A stretch of DNA of 64,000 nucleotides. Origin: Pseudomonadota bacterium (GTDB lineage Bacteria; Pseudomonadota; Gammaproteobacteria; Burkholderiales; Thiobacillaceae). Within the stretch, counting starts at the first letter, position 1. Each line of letters begins with the position of its first letter. Below are positions 54,536-63,480 of this stretch, piece after piece. The stretch lies in assembly GCA_030653935.1 (NCBI GenBank), contig JAURYL010000113.1, positions 1 through 64,000 of the forward strand, read 5' to 3'. The notes beneath the pieces are model-generated. The model had not been told where the DNA came from, searched no databases, and saw only the letters and a program-made list of their open reading frames with translations. A program made the translations under genes and the position numbers.

Positions 54536-55062
54536 CGATCGTAGCGCGCCATTTGCGCGGCCCAGGTGCCCTGGGCGCGCATGATCAGCTCACAGACTTC
54601 ACGCGCGGCGCCGCGCCCGGCGTTGGCGCGGGTGACGTAATGGCAACGCGCCTTCACCTCATCCGCCGCGTCCGGCACACAGACCGCCAGGCCGCAGCGG
54701 CGCAGCACCGGCAGATCCACCACGTCATCGCCCATGTAAGCGATTTGCTCGGGGGCGAGATTGACGCTGGCGAGCAGTTGCTCGAACGCCTCCAGTTTGT
54801 CGTCGGCGCCCTGAAACAGGTGGACGATGCCCAGATTGCGCGCCCGGTACAGCACCACTTGCGAGGTGCGCCCGGTGATGATGCCGGTTTCCACACCGGC
54901 GTCGCGCAGCATCTTGATGCCATGGCCGTCGCGCGAGTTGAATGCCTTGTATTCCTGGCCGTCGTCACCGAAAAACAGGCTGCCGTCGGTGAGCACCCCA
55001 TCGACATCGAACACGATCATGCGCACCGCGCGCGCTCTTTCCTGAATCGCTTCCTGGCTCAT
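54532..55062 (-). CDS. kdsC: 3-deoxy-D-manno-octulosonate 8-phosphate phosphatase KdsC
   Basis: A HAD-family phosphatase making KDO. 176 residues; motif I VFDVDGVLTDGSLFFGDDG (nucleophile Asp), motif II TGRTSQV, and motif III IAYMGDDVVDLPVLRRCGL. It acts after KdsA and feeds KdsB for LPS core. It overlaps kdsD by 4 bp. Confidence 0.96.
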   Translation of the reverse strand: MSQEAIQERARAVRMIVFDVDGVLTDGSLFFGDDGQEYKAFNSRDGHGIKMLRDAGVETGIITGRTSQVVLYRARNLGIVHLFQGADDKLEAFEQLLASVNLAPEQIAYMGDDVVDLPVLRRCGLAVCVPDAADEVKARCHYVTRANAGRGAAREVCELIMRAQGTWAAQMARYDR

Positions 55063-56045
55063 ACCACTCCCGCTCGAAGAAGGTCGTGCATGTTGAGTGC
55101 TCCGCTAAGCTGTCCTGACGCATTGACGGCAAGCAGACCGTTGACCTTGAATTGTTCCATCATTCGCGCCGCTTCCACCGCCAGCACGTCTTCGAGGATG
55201 GTGCGCGGGTCGGGTTTCATCACCTCCGCGATCATCGCCCGCCGCACATCGACATCGTTGTCCAGCAGGCGCCGCAGGTCGCCGTCGGTGAAGACGCCGA
55301 GCAGGTGGCGATCGTCATCGATGATCGCGGTCATGCCCAGGCCCTTGCGGGTCATTTCCAGCAACGCCTCCTTGAGGCTGGCGCCCACGCCCACCATCGG
55401 CAGTGCCGCGTCCTTGTGCATGAGGTCGCGCACATGTACCAGCAGGCGCCGGCCGAGCGCGCCCCCCGGATGGGTGCGGGCGAAGTCCTCGGCGGTGAAG
55501 CCGCGCGCGTAAAGCACCGCCACCGCCAACGCGTCGCCCAGGGCGAGGGCCGCCGTGGTGCTGGCGGTGGGCGCGAGATTGAGCGGGCAGGCTTCCTGCG
55601 CGACGCTGGCGTCGAGATGGATGTCCGCCTCGCGCGCCAGGGTGGAGGCGGGATTGCCGGTCATGCTGATGAGGTGGGCGCCGCGCCGCTTGAGTAACGG
55701 CACGATGGCGGCGATTTCCGCGCTCTCGCCGGAGTTGGACAGGGCGATGACCACATCCTGGCCGGTGATCATGCCGAGATCGCCGTGGCTGGCCTCGGCC
55801 GGATGCATGAAGAAGGCGGGGGTGCCGGTGCTGGCCAGGGTAGCGGCGATCTTGCCGCCGATATGCCCGGATTTGCCCATGCCGGAAACCACCACGCGGC
55901 CCTGGCAGCGCAGGATCAACGCGACCGCCTCCGGGAAGGATTGATCGAGTCGATCCCGCAAGCCGTTGACGGCGTCGGCCTCGATTTCCAGCGTGCGGCG
56001 CGCAAGCTGGAGGATGTCGGCGGGGGAGGTGGTTGTGGATGTCAT
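55059..56045 (-). CDS. kdsD: D-arabinose-5-phosphate isomerase KdsD
   Basis: Converts ribulose-5-phosphate to arabinose-5-phosphate, the first KDO step. 328 residues from ATG 56045 (MTSTTTSPADILQLARRTL); the tracked start at 56570 is in the divergent antiporter. The SIS domain has GMGKSGHIGGKIAATLASTGTPAFFMHPAEASHGDLG, and ALSNSGESAEIA. Two CBS domains (about 210-270 and 280-328) follow. First gene of the kdsD-kdsC-lptC-lptA-lptB run. Confidence 0.95.
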   Translation of the reverse strand: MTSTTTSPADILQLARRTLEIEADAVNGLRDRLDQSFPEAVALILRCQGRVVVSGMGKSGHIGGKIAATLASTGTPAFFMHPAEASHGDLGMITGQDVVIALSNSGESAEIAAIVPLLKRRGAHLISMTGNPASTLAREADIHLDASVAQEACPLNLAPTASTTAALALGDALAVAVLYARGFTAEDFARTHPGGALGRRLLVHVRDLMHKDAALPMVGVGASLKEALLEMTRKGLGMTAIIDDDRHLLGVFTDGDLRRLLDNDVDVRRAMIAEVMKPDPRTILEDVLAVEAARMMEQFKVNGLLAVNASGQLSGALNMHDLLRAGVV

Positions 56046-56085
56046 AATGGGCCGAGAGTATAGCCTCCCAGCCCAAGCACACTCC

Positions 56086-58044
56086 ATGCCCAGTACCCTC
56101 GAACTCACCCTGATTCTGCTTGCCAGCGGCGTTTTCGCCGTCGCCTGGCTGAAAGCGCTCGGCTTGCCGGCGCTGGTCGGGTATGTGCTGATCGGCGCCG
56201 CCATGGCGCCTTTCCTGCCACGCTTTAGCCACGATTCCCCGGCCAGCCACCTGGCGGAGTTCGGCGTGGTGTTCCTGATGTTCTCGATCGGCCTGGAGTT
56301 CTCGCTCTCACGTTTGAAGACCATGCGCCAGGCTGTTTTCGGCCTTGGCGGCATGCAGGTCGCCCTCACCATGTTCATCATCATGGCCCTGGGCTTGTTA
56401 TTTGGTCTGCCCTGGGAGCAGGGGCTGGCCATCGGCGGCGTGCTCGCCATGTCGTCCACCGCCATCGTCAGCAAATTGCTGTCAGAGCGGGACGAACTGG
56501 ATAGCGAACACGGTCGCCTCATCCTCGGCGTGCTGCTGTTCCAGGATATCGCGGTGGCGCCGCTGATCATTTTCGTGCCGGCGCTGGCGCAGAGCGCCGG
56601 CCTCGGTGAGGCCTTGCTCTACGCCAGCCTGAAGGCGGCCCTGGTGCTGGTCGTGATCCTGGTGATCGGGCAACGCGTGATGCGGCCTTGGTTCCAGTGG
56701 ATTTCCCAGGCCAAGTCCGCCGAGCTGTTCATGCTCAACGTGCTGCTGATCACCCTGGGCCTGGCCTATGTCACCGACCAGGCGGGGCTGTCCCTGGCGC
56801 TGGGCGCCTTCCTCGCCGGCGTCCTGATCGCCGAAACCGAATACCGCTACCAGGTGGAAGCCGACATCCGGCCCTTCCGTGATGTGCTCATGGGGCTGTT
56901 CTTCGTGTCCATCGGGCTGATGCTCGATCTCGGCGTGGTGGCCGGGCACTGGGGTGAGGTGCTCGGCATCATGTTGGCCCTGGTCCTGGGGAAATTTCTG
57001 GTGGTGGCGCTGTTGACCGGCCTCTTCACACGTTCCTGGCCGGTCGTGCTGCGGGTCGGACTCGGCCTCGCGCAGGCCGGTGAATTCGGTTTCGTGCTGC
57101 TGGCGCTGACCCTCGGCAGTGGCCTCATCGACGCCGAATCGCATCAGACCCTGTTGGCCGCGATGGTGCTCTCCATGTTGACCGCGCCGCTGATCGTGAT
57201 GCTCGGCAATATCCTGGCGAAGCGGCTGGAGGGAGGCGCCTGGGTGGAACAGGCGCGCGATGTGCATGAAATCGCCACCCGCGCCTTCGGTATCCAGAAA
57301 CACGTCATCGTCTGCGGCTATGGGCGCAGTGGGCAGAGCCTGGCGCGCCTGCTCGAATCGGAAAAAGTCCCCTTCATCGCCCTCGACGACGATCCGCGCC
57401 GGGTGCACGCGGCGGCCCAGGCTGGCGACCGCGTTGTTTTTGGCGACGCCTGCCGCGCCGAAGTGCTGATGGCCGCCGGTGTGCACCGCGCTCGCGCCGT
57501 GGTGATCAGCTTTGCCCACTTGCCCTCCGCCCTCAAGCTGATTGCCGCCGTCCAGCAATTGAAACCCGACGCTCCGGTGATCGTGCGCACCGTCGACGAT
57601 AGCGACCTCGACGCCCTGCGCGCGGCGGGCGCCGCCGAAGTGGTGCCGGAAGTCATCGAAGGCGCGCTGATGCTGGGTTCGCAAACCCTGCTCATGGCCG
57701 GTGTGCCGCTGGCGCGCGTACTCAAACGCATCCGCCAGGTCCGTGAAGCGCGCTATGGCGCCATGCGAGGCTATTTCCGCGGCCTCACCGACGATCTCGA
57801 CGATGAAGCCGGTGGCGAACGCCTGGCTTCCATCCTGGTCGACAGCCGCCTCGGCCAGTTGGGAAAATCGCCGCTGGACCTCGATCTGGCCAGCCTTGGC
57901 GCAACCTTCGTCAACCTCCGTCGGCGCGGCGCCCAGGGTACCGAATATGGTCCGGAAACCAGTCTGGAAGCTGGTGACATCCTCATCCTGCGGGGCGTGC
58001 CGGAAGCACTGGCGGCGGCGGAAATGCGTCTGGCGGAAGCGTAG
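56086..58044 (+). CDS. CPA2-family cation:proton antiporter with RCK domains (KefB/YbaL-like)
   Basis: 652 residues from ATG 56086 (MPSTLELTLILLASG); ATG 56047 is an alternative. About twelve membrane helices (1-385) include EFGVVFLMFSIGLEFSLSRLK and LGLAQAGEFGFVLLAL. A TrkA-N/RCK domain (about 405-525) has HVIVCGYGRSGQSLARLLESE. A TrkA-C domain ends the protein. It exchanges K+ or Na+ for protons and is probably gated by NAD(H) or a nucleotide. It is divergent from kdsD with a ~40-bp gap, the pair often conserved. Confidence 0.92.
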   Translation: MPSTLELTLILLASGVFAVAWLKALGLPALVGYVLIGAAMAPFLPRFSHDSPASHLAEFGVVFLMFSIGLEFSLSRLKTMRQAVFGLGGMQVALTMFIIMALGLLFGLPWEQGLAIGGVLAMSSTAIVSKLLSERDELDSEHGRLILGVLLFQDIAVAPLIIFVPALAQSAGLGEALLYASLKAALVLVVILVIGQRVMRPWFQWISQAKSAELFMLNVLLITLGLAYVTDQAGLSLALGAFLAGVLIAETEYRYQVEADIRPFRDVLMGLFFVSIGLMLDLGVVAGHWGEVLGIMLALVLGKFLVVALLTGLFTRSWPVVLRVGLGLAQAGEFGFVLLALTLGSGLIDAESHQTLLAAMVLSMLTAPLIVMLGNILAKRLEGGAWVEQARDVHEIATRAFGIQKHVIVCGYGRSGQSLARLLESEKVPFIALDDDPRRVHAAAQAGDRVVFGDACRAEVLMAAGVHRARAVVISFAHLPSALKLIAAVQQLKPDAPVIVRTVDDSDLDALRAAGAAEVVPEVIEGALMLGSQTLLMAGVPLARVLKRIRQVREARYGAMRGYFRGLTDDLDDEAGGERLASILVDSRLGQLGKSPLDLDLASLGATFVNLRRRGAQGTEYGPETSLEAGDILILRGVPEALAAAEMRLAEA

Positions 58045-58070
58045 CAGTCAAGTCCCGCCTCTTTATGGGG

Positions 58071-58404
58071 TGCGATTCAAACTGCTGTGGAAACCAGGGT
58101 TGGCATGGCGAGGTAAGGAACGGGTACGAAATAACTTGCACATTCTGGCTGCACTGGCGGGCGCGCGTGCAGCGTTGCCGGTCGCTTGCAGGGAATGGCC
58201 ATGCGGCGCGACCGGCGCCTTGCATCGCATCCCGCCGGCACACCCATAATTGCACAAGTTATTTCGCACCCGTTCCTAATCGTGAAACACCCGCCGTGGG
58301 AGCGGGCTTGCCCGCGATTGGCAACGCTTTGTATGCATCGCCGTGGAATATCGCGGTAGGGGCGGGTTTGAAACCCGCCCCTACGCCGGGTCACCTCAAT
58401 TTGA
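58071..58404. repeat. Interspersed element, family A, copy 2 (interrupted)
   Basis: Same sequence order as 1512-1725: GTGCGATTCAAACTG, GTGGAAACCAGGGTTGGCATGGCG, then CGTGAAACACCCGCCGTGGGAGCGGGC, ..., CGCCCCTACG, ending TTTGAATCGCACCC. It is interrupted at 58116-58276 by another element. No gene is present here. Confidence 0.85.
58116..58276. mobile_element. MITE-like element with 22-bp terminal inverted repeats, nested in family A
   Basis: The left end AGGAACGGGTACGAAATAACTTG is matched by the right end (the inverse of CAAGTTATTTCGCACCCGTTCC) with one mismatch. TA stands on both sides (58114-58115 and 58277-58278). The uninterrupted family A copy at about 1545-1560 lacks it. Confidence 0.85.
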
Positions 58405-58450
58405 ATCGCACCCGGTACATGGTCGGCCACGGGATGCCTGGGGAAAAAGG

Positions 58451-58619
58451 CTAGCCCGGATATTTCATGAATTCGCGTGATGGTCGCGCAGTCCATTGTT
58501 TGTACGGGGGATTTTGCGAAGGAGCGGCGTAGTGATTCATACGCCCGACTGAGCAAGGTTTCCTGTGCGGACAAGGGGCCAGCGAGGGCGCGCGAGGATT
58601 CATGAAATATCCGGGCTAG
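58451..58619. mobile_element. MITE-like element with perfect 22-bp terminal inverted repeats, family H
   Basis: CTAGCCCGGATATTTCATGA and two more bases at the left are exactly inverted at the right end (58598-58619). The 169-bp element has no ORF of note. It ends about 80 bp before the MFS gene start. Confidence 0.9.
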
Positions 58620-58702
58620 AATGGCGCGGTTTTTTCGCTCCCGTGGTATCCGGCTCGACGCGAGCCCGCCCCCCCTCCATGCCCCGCTCCGACTCCAATC
58701 CG

Positions 58703-60061
58703 ATGACTTCCACCGAACGCCGCGCCGCCGCGTCACTGGCCGGTATTTTCGGGCTGCGCATGTTGGGTATGTTCCTGATCCTGCCGGTGTTCGCGCTCTA
58801 CGCCAAGACCCTGCCGGGCGGCGATAACCACACCATGATCGGTCTCACCTTGGGCATGTACGGCCTGACCCAGGCGCTCTTGATGATTCCCTTCGGCATG
58901 GCCTCGGATCGTTTTGGGCGCAAGCCGGTGATCATCGTCGGCCTGTTGATCTTCGCCCTGGGTAGTTTTTACGCGGCCAACGCCGACGATCTCATGGGGG
59001 TGCTGATCGGCCGCGCGCTGCAAGGCGCCGGCGCCATTTCGGCGGCGCTGACGGCCTTGCTGGCGGATCTGACGCGCGAGGAAAAACGCACCCAGGCGAT
59101 GGCCATGATCGGCAGCACCATCGGCCTGGCCTTCGCCGTTTCCATGGCGGCCGGGCCGGCGTTCTACAGTTGGATCGGCGTGCCCGGCATGTTCGCCATG
59201 ACCGGCGTGCTGGCGCTGCTGGCGATTCTGGTGGTCAAGTACGTCACCCCCAACCCCGGCAAGACCGCCTTCCACTCGGACGCCGAGGCCAACCCGGCGC
59301 GGCTCGGTGATGTCTTGCGCCAGGTCGAGTTGTTGCGTCTGAACTGGGGTATCTTTTCGCTGCACGCGGCGCAGATGGCGATGTTCATCGTCGTGCCCTT
59401 CGCGCTGGTCGATGGCGGGCTGGATGCGATCCACCACTGGCAGGTTTACCTGCCGGTGCTGCTGGCGTCGCTGGTGTTGCTGGTGCCGGTCATCATCTAT
59501 AGCGAAAAACGTGGCGAACTGAAGAAGGTATTCGTGGCCGCCATTGCCCTCATGTTCGTTGCCCAGATCGGCCTGGCCTTCTCCATGCACTTGTTCTGGG
59601 GCGTGGTGGCGTCGTTGTTCATCTATTTCGTGGCATTCAATATCCTGGAAGCCAGCCTGCCTTCGCTGGTCTCCAAGATTGCCCCGCCCGAGGCCAAAGG
59701 CACGGCAATGGGCGTCTACAACACCTCGCAGGCCCTCGGCATGTTTTTCGGCGGTCTCGCCGGCGGCTGGCTGGCGCACTACCAGGGCTTCGCCGCCGTG
59801 TTCGTATTTTGCGCGGCGTTGATGGCGATCTGGTTGTTGCTGGCCGCGCGCATGGTGCCGCCGCCGCGAGTGAAGACCCAGATGTTCCATGTCGGCGCCC
59901 TGAGCGCCGTGGAAGCACAACGTCTGGCGACCAATCTCACGGTTTTCGCCGGCGTCGAGGCGGTGACCGTGTTGCCGGATGAAGGCGCCGTGCTGCTCAA
60001 GGTGAGCCAGAACGGTTGGGACGAGGAAGGCGTGAAACATTTACTGCAAGGAGGACATTGA
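58703..60061 (+). CDS. MFS transporter with C-terminal ferredoxin-like (YAM) domain, YajR-like
   Basis: About 452 residues; start ATG 58703 (MTSTERRAAASLAGIFGLRMLG) or 58679; the tracked start 58565 lies in a repeat. Twelve membrane helices; motif A is GMASDRFGRKPVI. The C-terminal domain (about 385-450) SAVEAQRLATNLTVFAGVEAVTVLPDEGAVLLKV is the YAM-type ferredoxin-like fold of YajR efflux pumps. The substrate is unknown. It runs directly into ssb (1-bp gap), which carries AAGGAGG inside this gene's end. Confidence 0.9.
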   Translation: MTSTERRAAASLAGIFGLRMLGMFLILPVFALYAKTLPGGDNHTMIGLTLGMYGLTQALLMIPFGMASDRFGRKPVIIVGLLIFALGSFYAANADDLMGVLIGRALQGAGAISAALTALLADLTREEKRTQAMAMIGSTIGLAFAVSMAAGPAFYSWIGVPGMFAMTGVLALLAILVVKYVTPNPGKTAFHSDAEANPARLGDVLRQVELLRLNWGIFSLHAAQMAMFIVVPFALVDGGLDAIHHWQVYLPVLLASLVLLVPVIIYSEKRGELKKVFVAAIALMFVAQIGLAFSMHLFWGVVASLFIYFVAFNILEASLPSLVSKIAPPEAKGTAMGVYNTSQALGMFFGGLAGGWLAHYQGFAAVFVFCAALMAIWLLLAARMVPPPRVKTQMFHVGALSAVEAQRLATNLTVFAGVEAVTVLPDEGAVLLKVSQNGWDEEGVKHLLQGGH

Positions 60062-60535
60062 ATGGCTTCGGTGAACAAAGTGATTTTGATCGGCAACCTG
60101 GGGAAAGACCCGGAAACCCGTTATATGCCCAGTGGCGAGGCGGTGACCAACATCACGTTGGCGACCACGGATACCTGGAAGGACAAGAACAGCGGTGACA
60201 AACGCGAGGCCACCGAGTGGCATCGGGTGGTCTTTTTCCGCAAGTTGGCTGAAATTGCCAGCCAATACCTGCGCAAGGGCTCCCAGGTTTATATCGAGGG
60301 CTCACTGAAGACGCGCAAATGGCAGGATCAGTCCGGCCAGGATCGATACACCACCGAGATCGTCGCCGATGAAATGAGAATGCTCGGTTCGCGCCAGGGC
60401 GGCGCCAACAGCGGCACCGCCGACTATGACGCGCCGCCGATGGAAAGCGCACCGCGCGGCAAGCCTGCCGGTGGAGCCGCCGCAAGCGCCCCGGGTGGCG
60501 GCTTCGGTGAGATGGACGACGATATTCCCTTCTAG
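60062..60535 (+). CDS. ssb: Single-stranded DNA-binding protein
   Basis: 157 residues. The OB fold (1-110) starts [25 protein letters not shown] and has [31 protein letters not shown] flexible Gly/Ala/Pro linker leads to the acidic tip MDDDIPF that binds repair and replication proteins. MFS-ssb order is common in betaproteobacteria (ssb next to uvrA or an MFS gene). Confidence 0.97.
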   Translation: MASVNKVILIGNLGKDPETRYMPSGEAVTNITLATTDTWKDKNSGDKREATEWHRVVFFRKLAEIASQYLRKGSQVYIEGSLKTRKWQDQSGQDRYTTEIVADEMRMLGSRQGGANSGTADYDAPPMESAPRGKPAGGAAASAPGGGFGEMDDDIPF

Positions 60536-60593
60536 AACGTTTGAGCCGGCATGGAACCTGCTTATCTGCCAGGCGAATGAACTGGAGATAATC

Positions 60594-61670
60594 ATGGCTG
60601 ATTTCATGACCGTGTTGGCGGCTTCCCAGAAACAAGCGCCCACGGCGGCCCATGGCAAGGCTTTGGCGGGGCTGCTGCCGGAAGGCCTGTTCGAGAACGT
60701 GCTTTCCGCGCAGATGGGCGCGGCGGAAACGCCGGCGCTCTTGCCGCCGTTGCTGTTGTCCGAACAGGTCACGCTGGCAGACCAGCCACCGGCCAGGAAG
60801 CCGCCGCCGCAGCAGATTGTCGAGGCGGAAAAAGCGGCGGACGTCGCACTGTTGCCAATTGCCGTGGCCAATGTGGCGGTCAAGGCCGCGTCCGCTACGT
60901 CCGCTACGGATGCCGACGAGCCCGCGGCCGAGTTGGCGCCGCGTGTGCTTCGAACCATGCAGTCGAAAATGGCGCCGGAGATGGCGGCAACTTCTGCCGC
61001 TTCCGGGGTTGGGCAAAGGCAAGAATTGCCGTTGACGCCGGCGCAACAAGTGCTTGCGCTGGGCGGTGCCCAGGCCAGCACCCAGGCCGCCGCTTTGCTG
61101 GAAGGGGGCGGCGAGGTGTTGCCGCCGTTGACGGCTGTGACCACGCCGGTGGAGGCGGGCAGACCGCTGGACCCGTCCGTGCTCGCCGCCACGCGCCAAC
61201 TCGGCCCGTTGGAGCAATTTGCGCGAACCGCTGAAGCGCCCATCCGCGCCACGCTCGATGCGCCCTTGCGTAGCCAGGGCTTCCCCGCCGAGTTTTCCGA
61301 AAAGATCGTCTGGTTGGTTGGGCGCCAGGCGCAATCGGCTGATCTTTCCTTGAATCCACCGCAATTAGGCGCATTGGAAGTGCGCCTGTCGCTCTCCGGG
61401 AGTGAGGCGGGCGCGCAGTTCTACTCGCCGAACCCGCTGGTCAGGGAGGCCATCGAGTCCGCGTTGCCCAGGCTGCGCGAGTTGATGGCGCAGGCCGGCA
61501 TCATGCTCGGTGATGCGCAAGTGCGCGACGAGGCATTTTCCCGAGACGAGGCGGGCGGTTCCGCGCGCGCCGGAGCCAAGCTGACCGCCGACGAGGCGAA
61601 TGCCGCGCTCGCGCCCTTGGCTGGTGGCGTGGTTCGCGCCGGCCTGGGCCTGATCGATCTCTACGCGTAG
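60594..61670 (+). CDS. fliK: Flagellar hook-length control protein FliK
   Basis: 358 residues from ATG 60594 (MADFMTVLAASQK) with TGGAGA upstream; the tracked start 60426 is inside ssb. The N-terminal Ala/Pro-rich ruler region precedes the Flg_hook domain (about 225-315): EFSEKIVWLVGRQAQSADLSLNPPQLGALEVRLSLSG and LRELMAQAGIMLGDAQV. These are the standard FliK signatures. The fliK-fliL-fliM-fliN order is the conserved flagellar operon. Confidence 0.93.
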   Translation: MADFMTVLAASQKQAPTAAHGKALAGLLPEGLFENVLSAQMGAAETPALLPPLLLSEQVTLADQPPARKPPPQQIVEAEKAADVALLPIAVANVAVKAASATSATDADEPAAELAPRVLRTMQSKMAPEMAATSAASGVGQRQELPLTPAQQVLALGGAQASTQAAALLEGGGEVLPPLTAVTTPVEAGRPLDPSVLAATRQLGPLEQFARTAEAPIRATLDAPLRSQGFPAEFSEKIVWLVGRQAQSADLSLNPPQLGALEVRLSLSGSEAGAQFYSPNPLVREAIESALPRLRELMAQAGIMLGDAQVRDEAFSRDEAGGSARAGAKLTADEANAALAPLAGGVVRAGLGLIDLYA

Positions 61671-61778
61671 CGAGCTTGTTGGTGTTTCATGGTCGACCCA
61701 TGAGCTGTTGGCCCCAGTGAAAATGGGCCATATCCGCCGTCTCCGAGTAAATCCCGACAGGTTTTCGGGGGGATAGCC

Positions 61779-61805
61779 TCAAGAATTTCCGCGTGGTTCC
61801 GATGA
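61779..61805 (+). promoter_or_regulatory. Possible sigma28-type promoter upstream of fliL
   Basis: TCAAGAAT, an 11-nt spacer, then TCCGATGA, in the 255-bp gap between fliK and fliL. Five and six of eight bases match the FliA consensus. No second convincing signal was found in this gap. Confidence 0.4.
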
Positions 61806-61925
61806 AGGCTCGGAAGGTGCTTGCCTTCCCGTCTTGCGTGTCGTAATAAAGAACTTAAGCTTTTTTCACGAACACGCTGTTTTTGTGTGATATTTTGCTT
61901 GTAATGCTATTCGGAGAGAGACGAC

Positions 61926-62456
61926 ATGTCCAAAGAAGCCGCACCGGCTGAGGCTGAAGCCCCCAAGAAAAAAGGAAAACTGCTCATCATCATCATTGCC
62001 GTGCTCGCGGTGGTGCTGATCGGAGGCGGCGCGGGCGCCTATTTGTTGCTATCCAAGCCGGCCAGCGAGAAGAAAGCCAAGGCGGATCACGGCGACGAGG
62101 AAGCCGCCGCCGACGAAGGGGATGAAGAGGAAGAGGAGGATGGCAAACCCCCGGTTTACGAGAAACTGGAAACCTTTACCGTCAATCTGGCCGACCAGGA
62201 ATCCTACCTCCAGACCGAAATTCAATTGATGGTCGCGGATTCCAAGGTGCAGGGAAAGATCAAGGCGCACATGCCCGAGGTACGCGATTCCCTGATTCGT
62301 CTGCTCTCCAGCAAGACCGCCGAGGAACTGGCTCAACCCGAGGGCAAGGCCAAACTGGCCGAGGAAGTCGGGAAAGCGGTCAACGAAGTGCTGGGCGTGA
62401 AGAAGAAATCCAAAGGGGTGAAGAAAGTGTTGTTCGCGGCATTCATCATCCAGTAA
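61926..62456 (+). CDS. fliL: Flagellar basal body-associated protein FliL
   Basis: 176 residues. A Lys-rich cytoplasmic start, one membrane helix (about 20-42, LLIIIIAVLAVVLIGGGAGAYLLL), an acidic linker (EEAAADEGDEEEEEDG) and the periplasmic FliL domain (YEKLETFTVNLADQESYLQTEIQLMV). FliL assists the stator at the basal body. GGAGAGAG precedes the ATG. Confidence 0.95.
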   Translation: MSKEAAPAEAEAPKKKGKLLIIIIAVLAVVLIGGGAGAYLLLSKPASEKKAKADHGDEEAAADEGDEEEEEDGKPPVYEKLETFTVNLADQESYLQTEIQLMVADSKVQGKIKAHMPEVRDSLIRLLSSKTAEELAQPEGKAKLAEEVGKAVNEVLGVKKKSKGVKKVLFAAFIIQ

Positions 62457-62481
62457 GGACAGGGCGGACGGTAGAGGCGCC

Positions 62482-63480
62482 ATGGCTGACGACATCCTTT
62501 CCCAGGAGGAGGTTGACGCCCTGCTGCGCGGGGTGACCGGCGAGCCTGACGACGCGGCCGCGGAGGAGGGCAGCGGCGGGGTGCGCGCCTATGACATCGG
62601 TCGTCAGGAACGGATCGTGCGTGGGCGCATGCCGACGCTGGAGATCATCAATGAACGATTCGCGCGCAATTTCCGCGTTGGCCTGTTCAACCTGATCCGC
62701 CGCAACGCGGAGATTTCCGTCGGACCGGTGACCGTCATCAAGTACAGCGAGTTCGTGCGCAACCTGGTGGTTCCGACCAACCTGAACATGGTGCACATGA
62801 ACCCGCTGCGCGGCACCGCCCTGTTCGTGTTCGATCCGAATCTGGTGTTCCTGGTGGTGGATAACCTGTTCGGCGGTGACGGCCGCTATCACATGCGTGT
62901 GGAAGGGCGCGATTTCACACCCACCGAGCAGCGCATCATCCGGAAAATGCTGGACGTGGTCTTCGAGGAAATGAAGAAAGCCTGGGAATCCATCTATCCA
63001 GTTGAATTTGAATTCGTGCGTTCGGAGATGAATACCCAGTTCGCCAATATCGCCACGCCGACCGAGGTCGTGGTGGTGAATACCTTCAATATCGAGCTGG
63101 GTTCCGGCGGCGGCGATTTTCACGTCTGCATGCCCTACAGTATGATCGAGCCGATCAGAGACCAGCTCACCAGCACCATGCAGGCCGACCGCGCCGAGCT
63201 GGACGAGCGTTGGGTCTCGCAGATGTCGTTGCAGGTGCAGGACGCGGAAGTGGAACTGGTCGCGAATCTCGGCCAGGCGCCCGTGACCCTGCGTCAGATT
63301 ATCGATCTCAAGGTGGGTGATGTGATCTCCCTGGAAGTACCCGAAGCCGTGGTGGCGGAAGTCGATGGTGTGCCGCTGTTCCAGTGCCACTATGGTCAGA
63401 AGAACGGACAGTTGGCGCTCAAGGTTGATCGTGTGCTCAATGGCCCGGATCGCATGGCCTGTGTCGGGAGCAAGCGATGA
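62482..63480 (+). CDS. fliM: Flagellar motor switch protein FliM
   Basis: 332 residues. The N-terminal CheY-P binding motif is DDILSQEEVDALLRGV. The middle CheC-like domain has ERIVRGRMPTLEIINERFARNFR and DNLFGGDGRYHMRVEGRDFTPTEQRIIRKML. The C-terminal SpoA domain (about 250-325) ends it. It is part of the C-ring. It overlaps fliN by 4 bp. Confidence 0.97.
   Translation: MADDILSQEEVDALLRGVTGEPDDAAAEEGSGGVRAYDIGRQERIVRGRMPTLEIINERFARNFRVGLFNLIRRNAEISVGPVTVIKYSEFVRNLVVPTNLNMVHMNPLRGTALFVFDPNLVFLVVDNLFGGDGRYHMRVEGRDFTPTEQRIIRKMLDVVFEEMKKAWESIYPVEFEFVRSEMNTQFANIATPTEVVVVNTFNIELGSGGGDFHVCMPYSMIEPIRDQLTSTMQADRAELDERWVSQMSLQVQDAEVELVANLGQAPVTLRQIIDLKVGDVISLEVPEAVVAEVDGVPLFQCHYGQKNGQLALKVDRVLNGPDRMACVGSKR

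Noticed and set aside
58077-58736. 219-aa minus-strand ORF upstream of the MFS gene
   Set aside because: It runs through three different repeat elements and matches no family.
61671-61925. Riboswitch or small RNA in the 255-bp fliK-fliL gap
   Set aside because: Only a weak sigma28-type match and short stems were seen. No recognisable riboswitch core.
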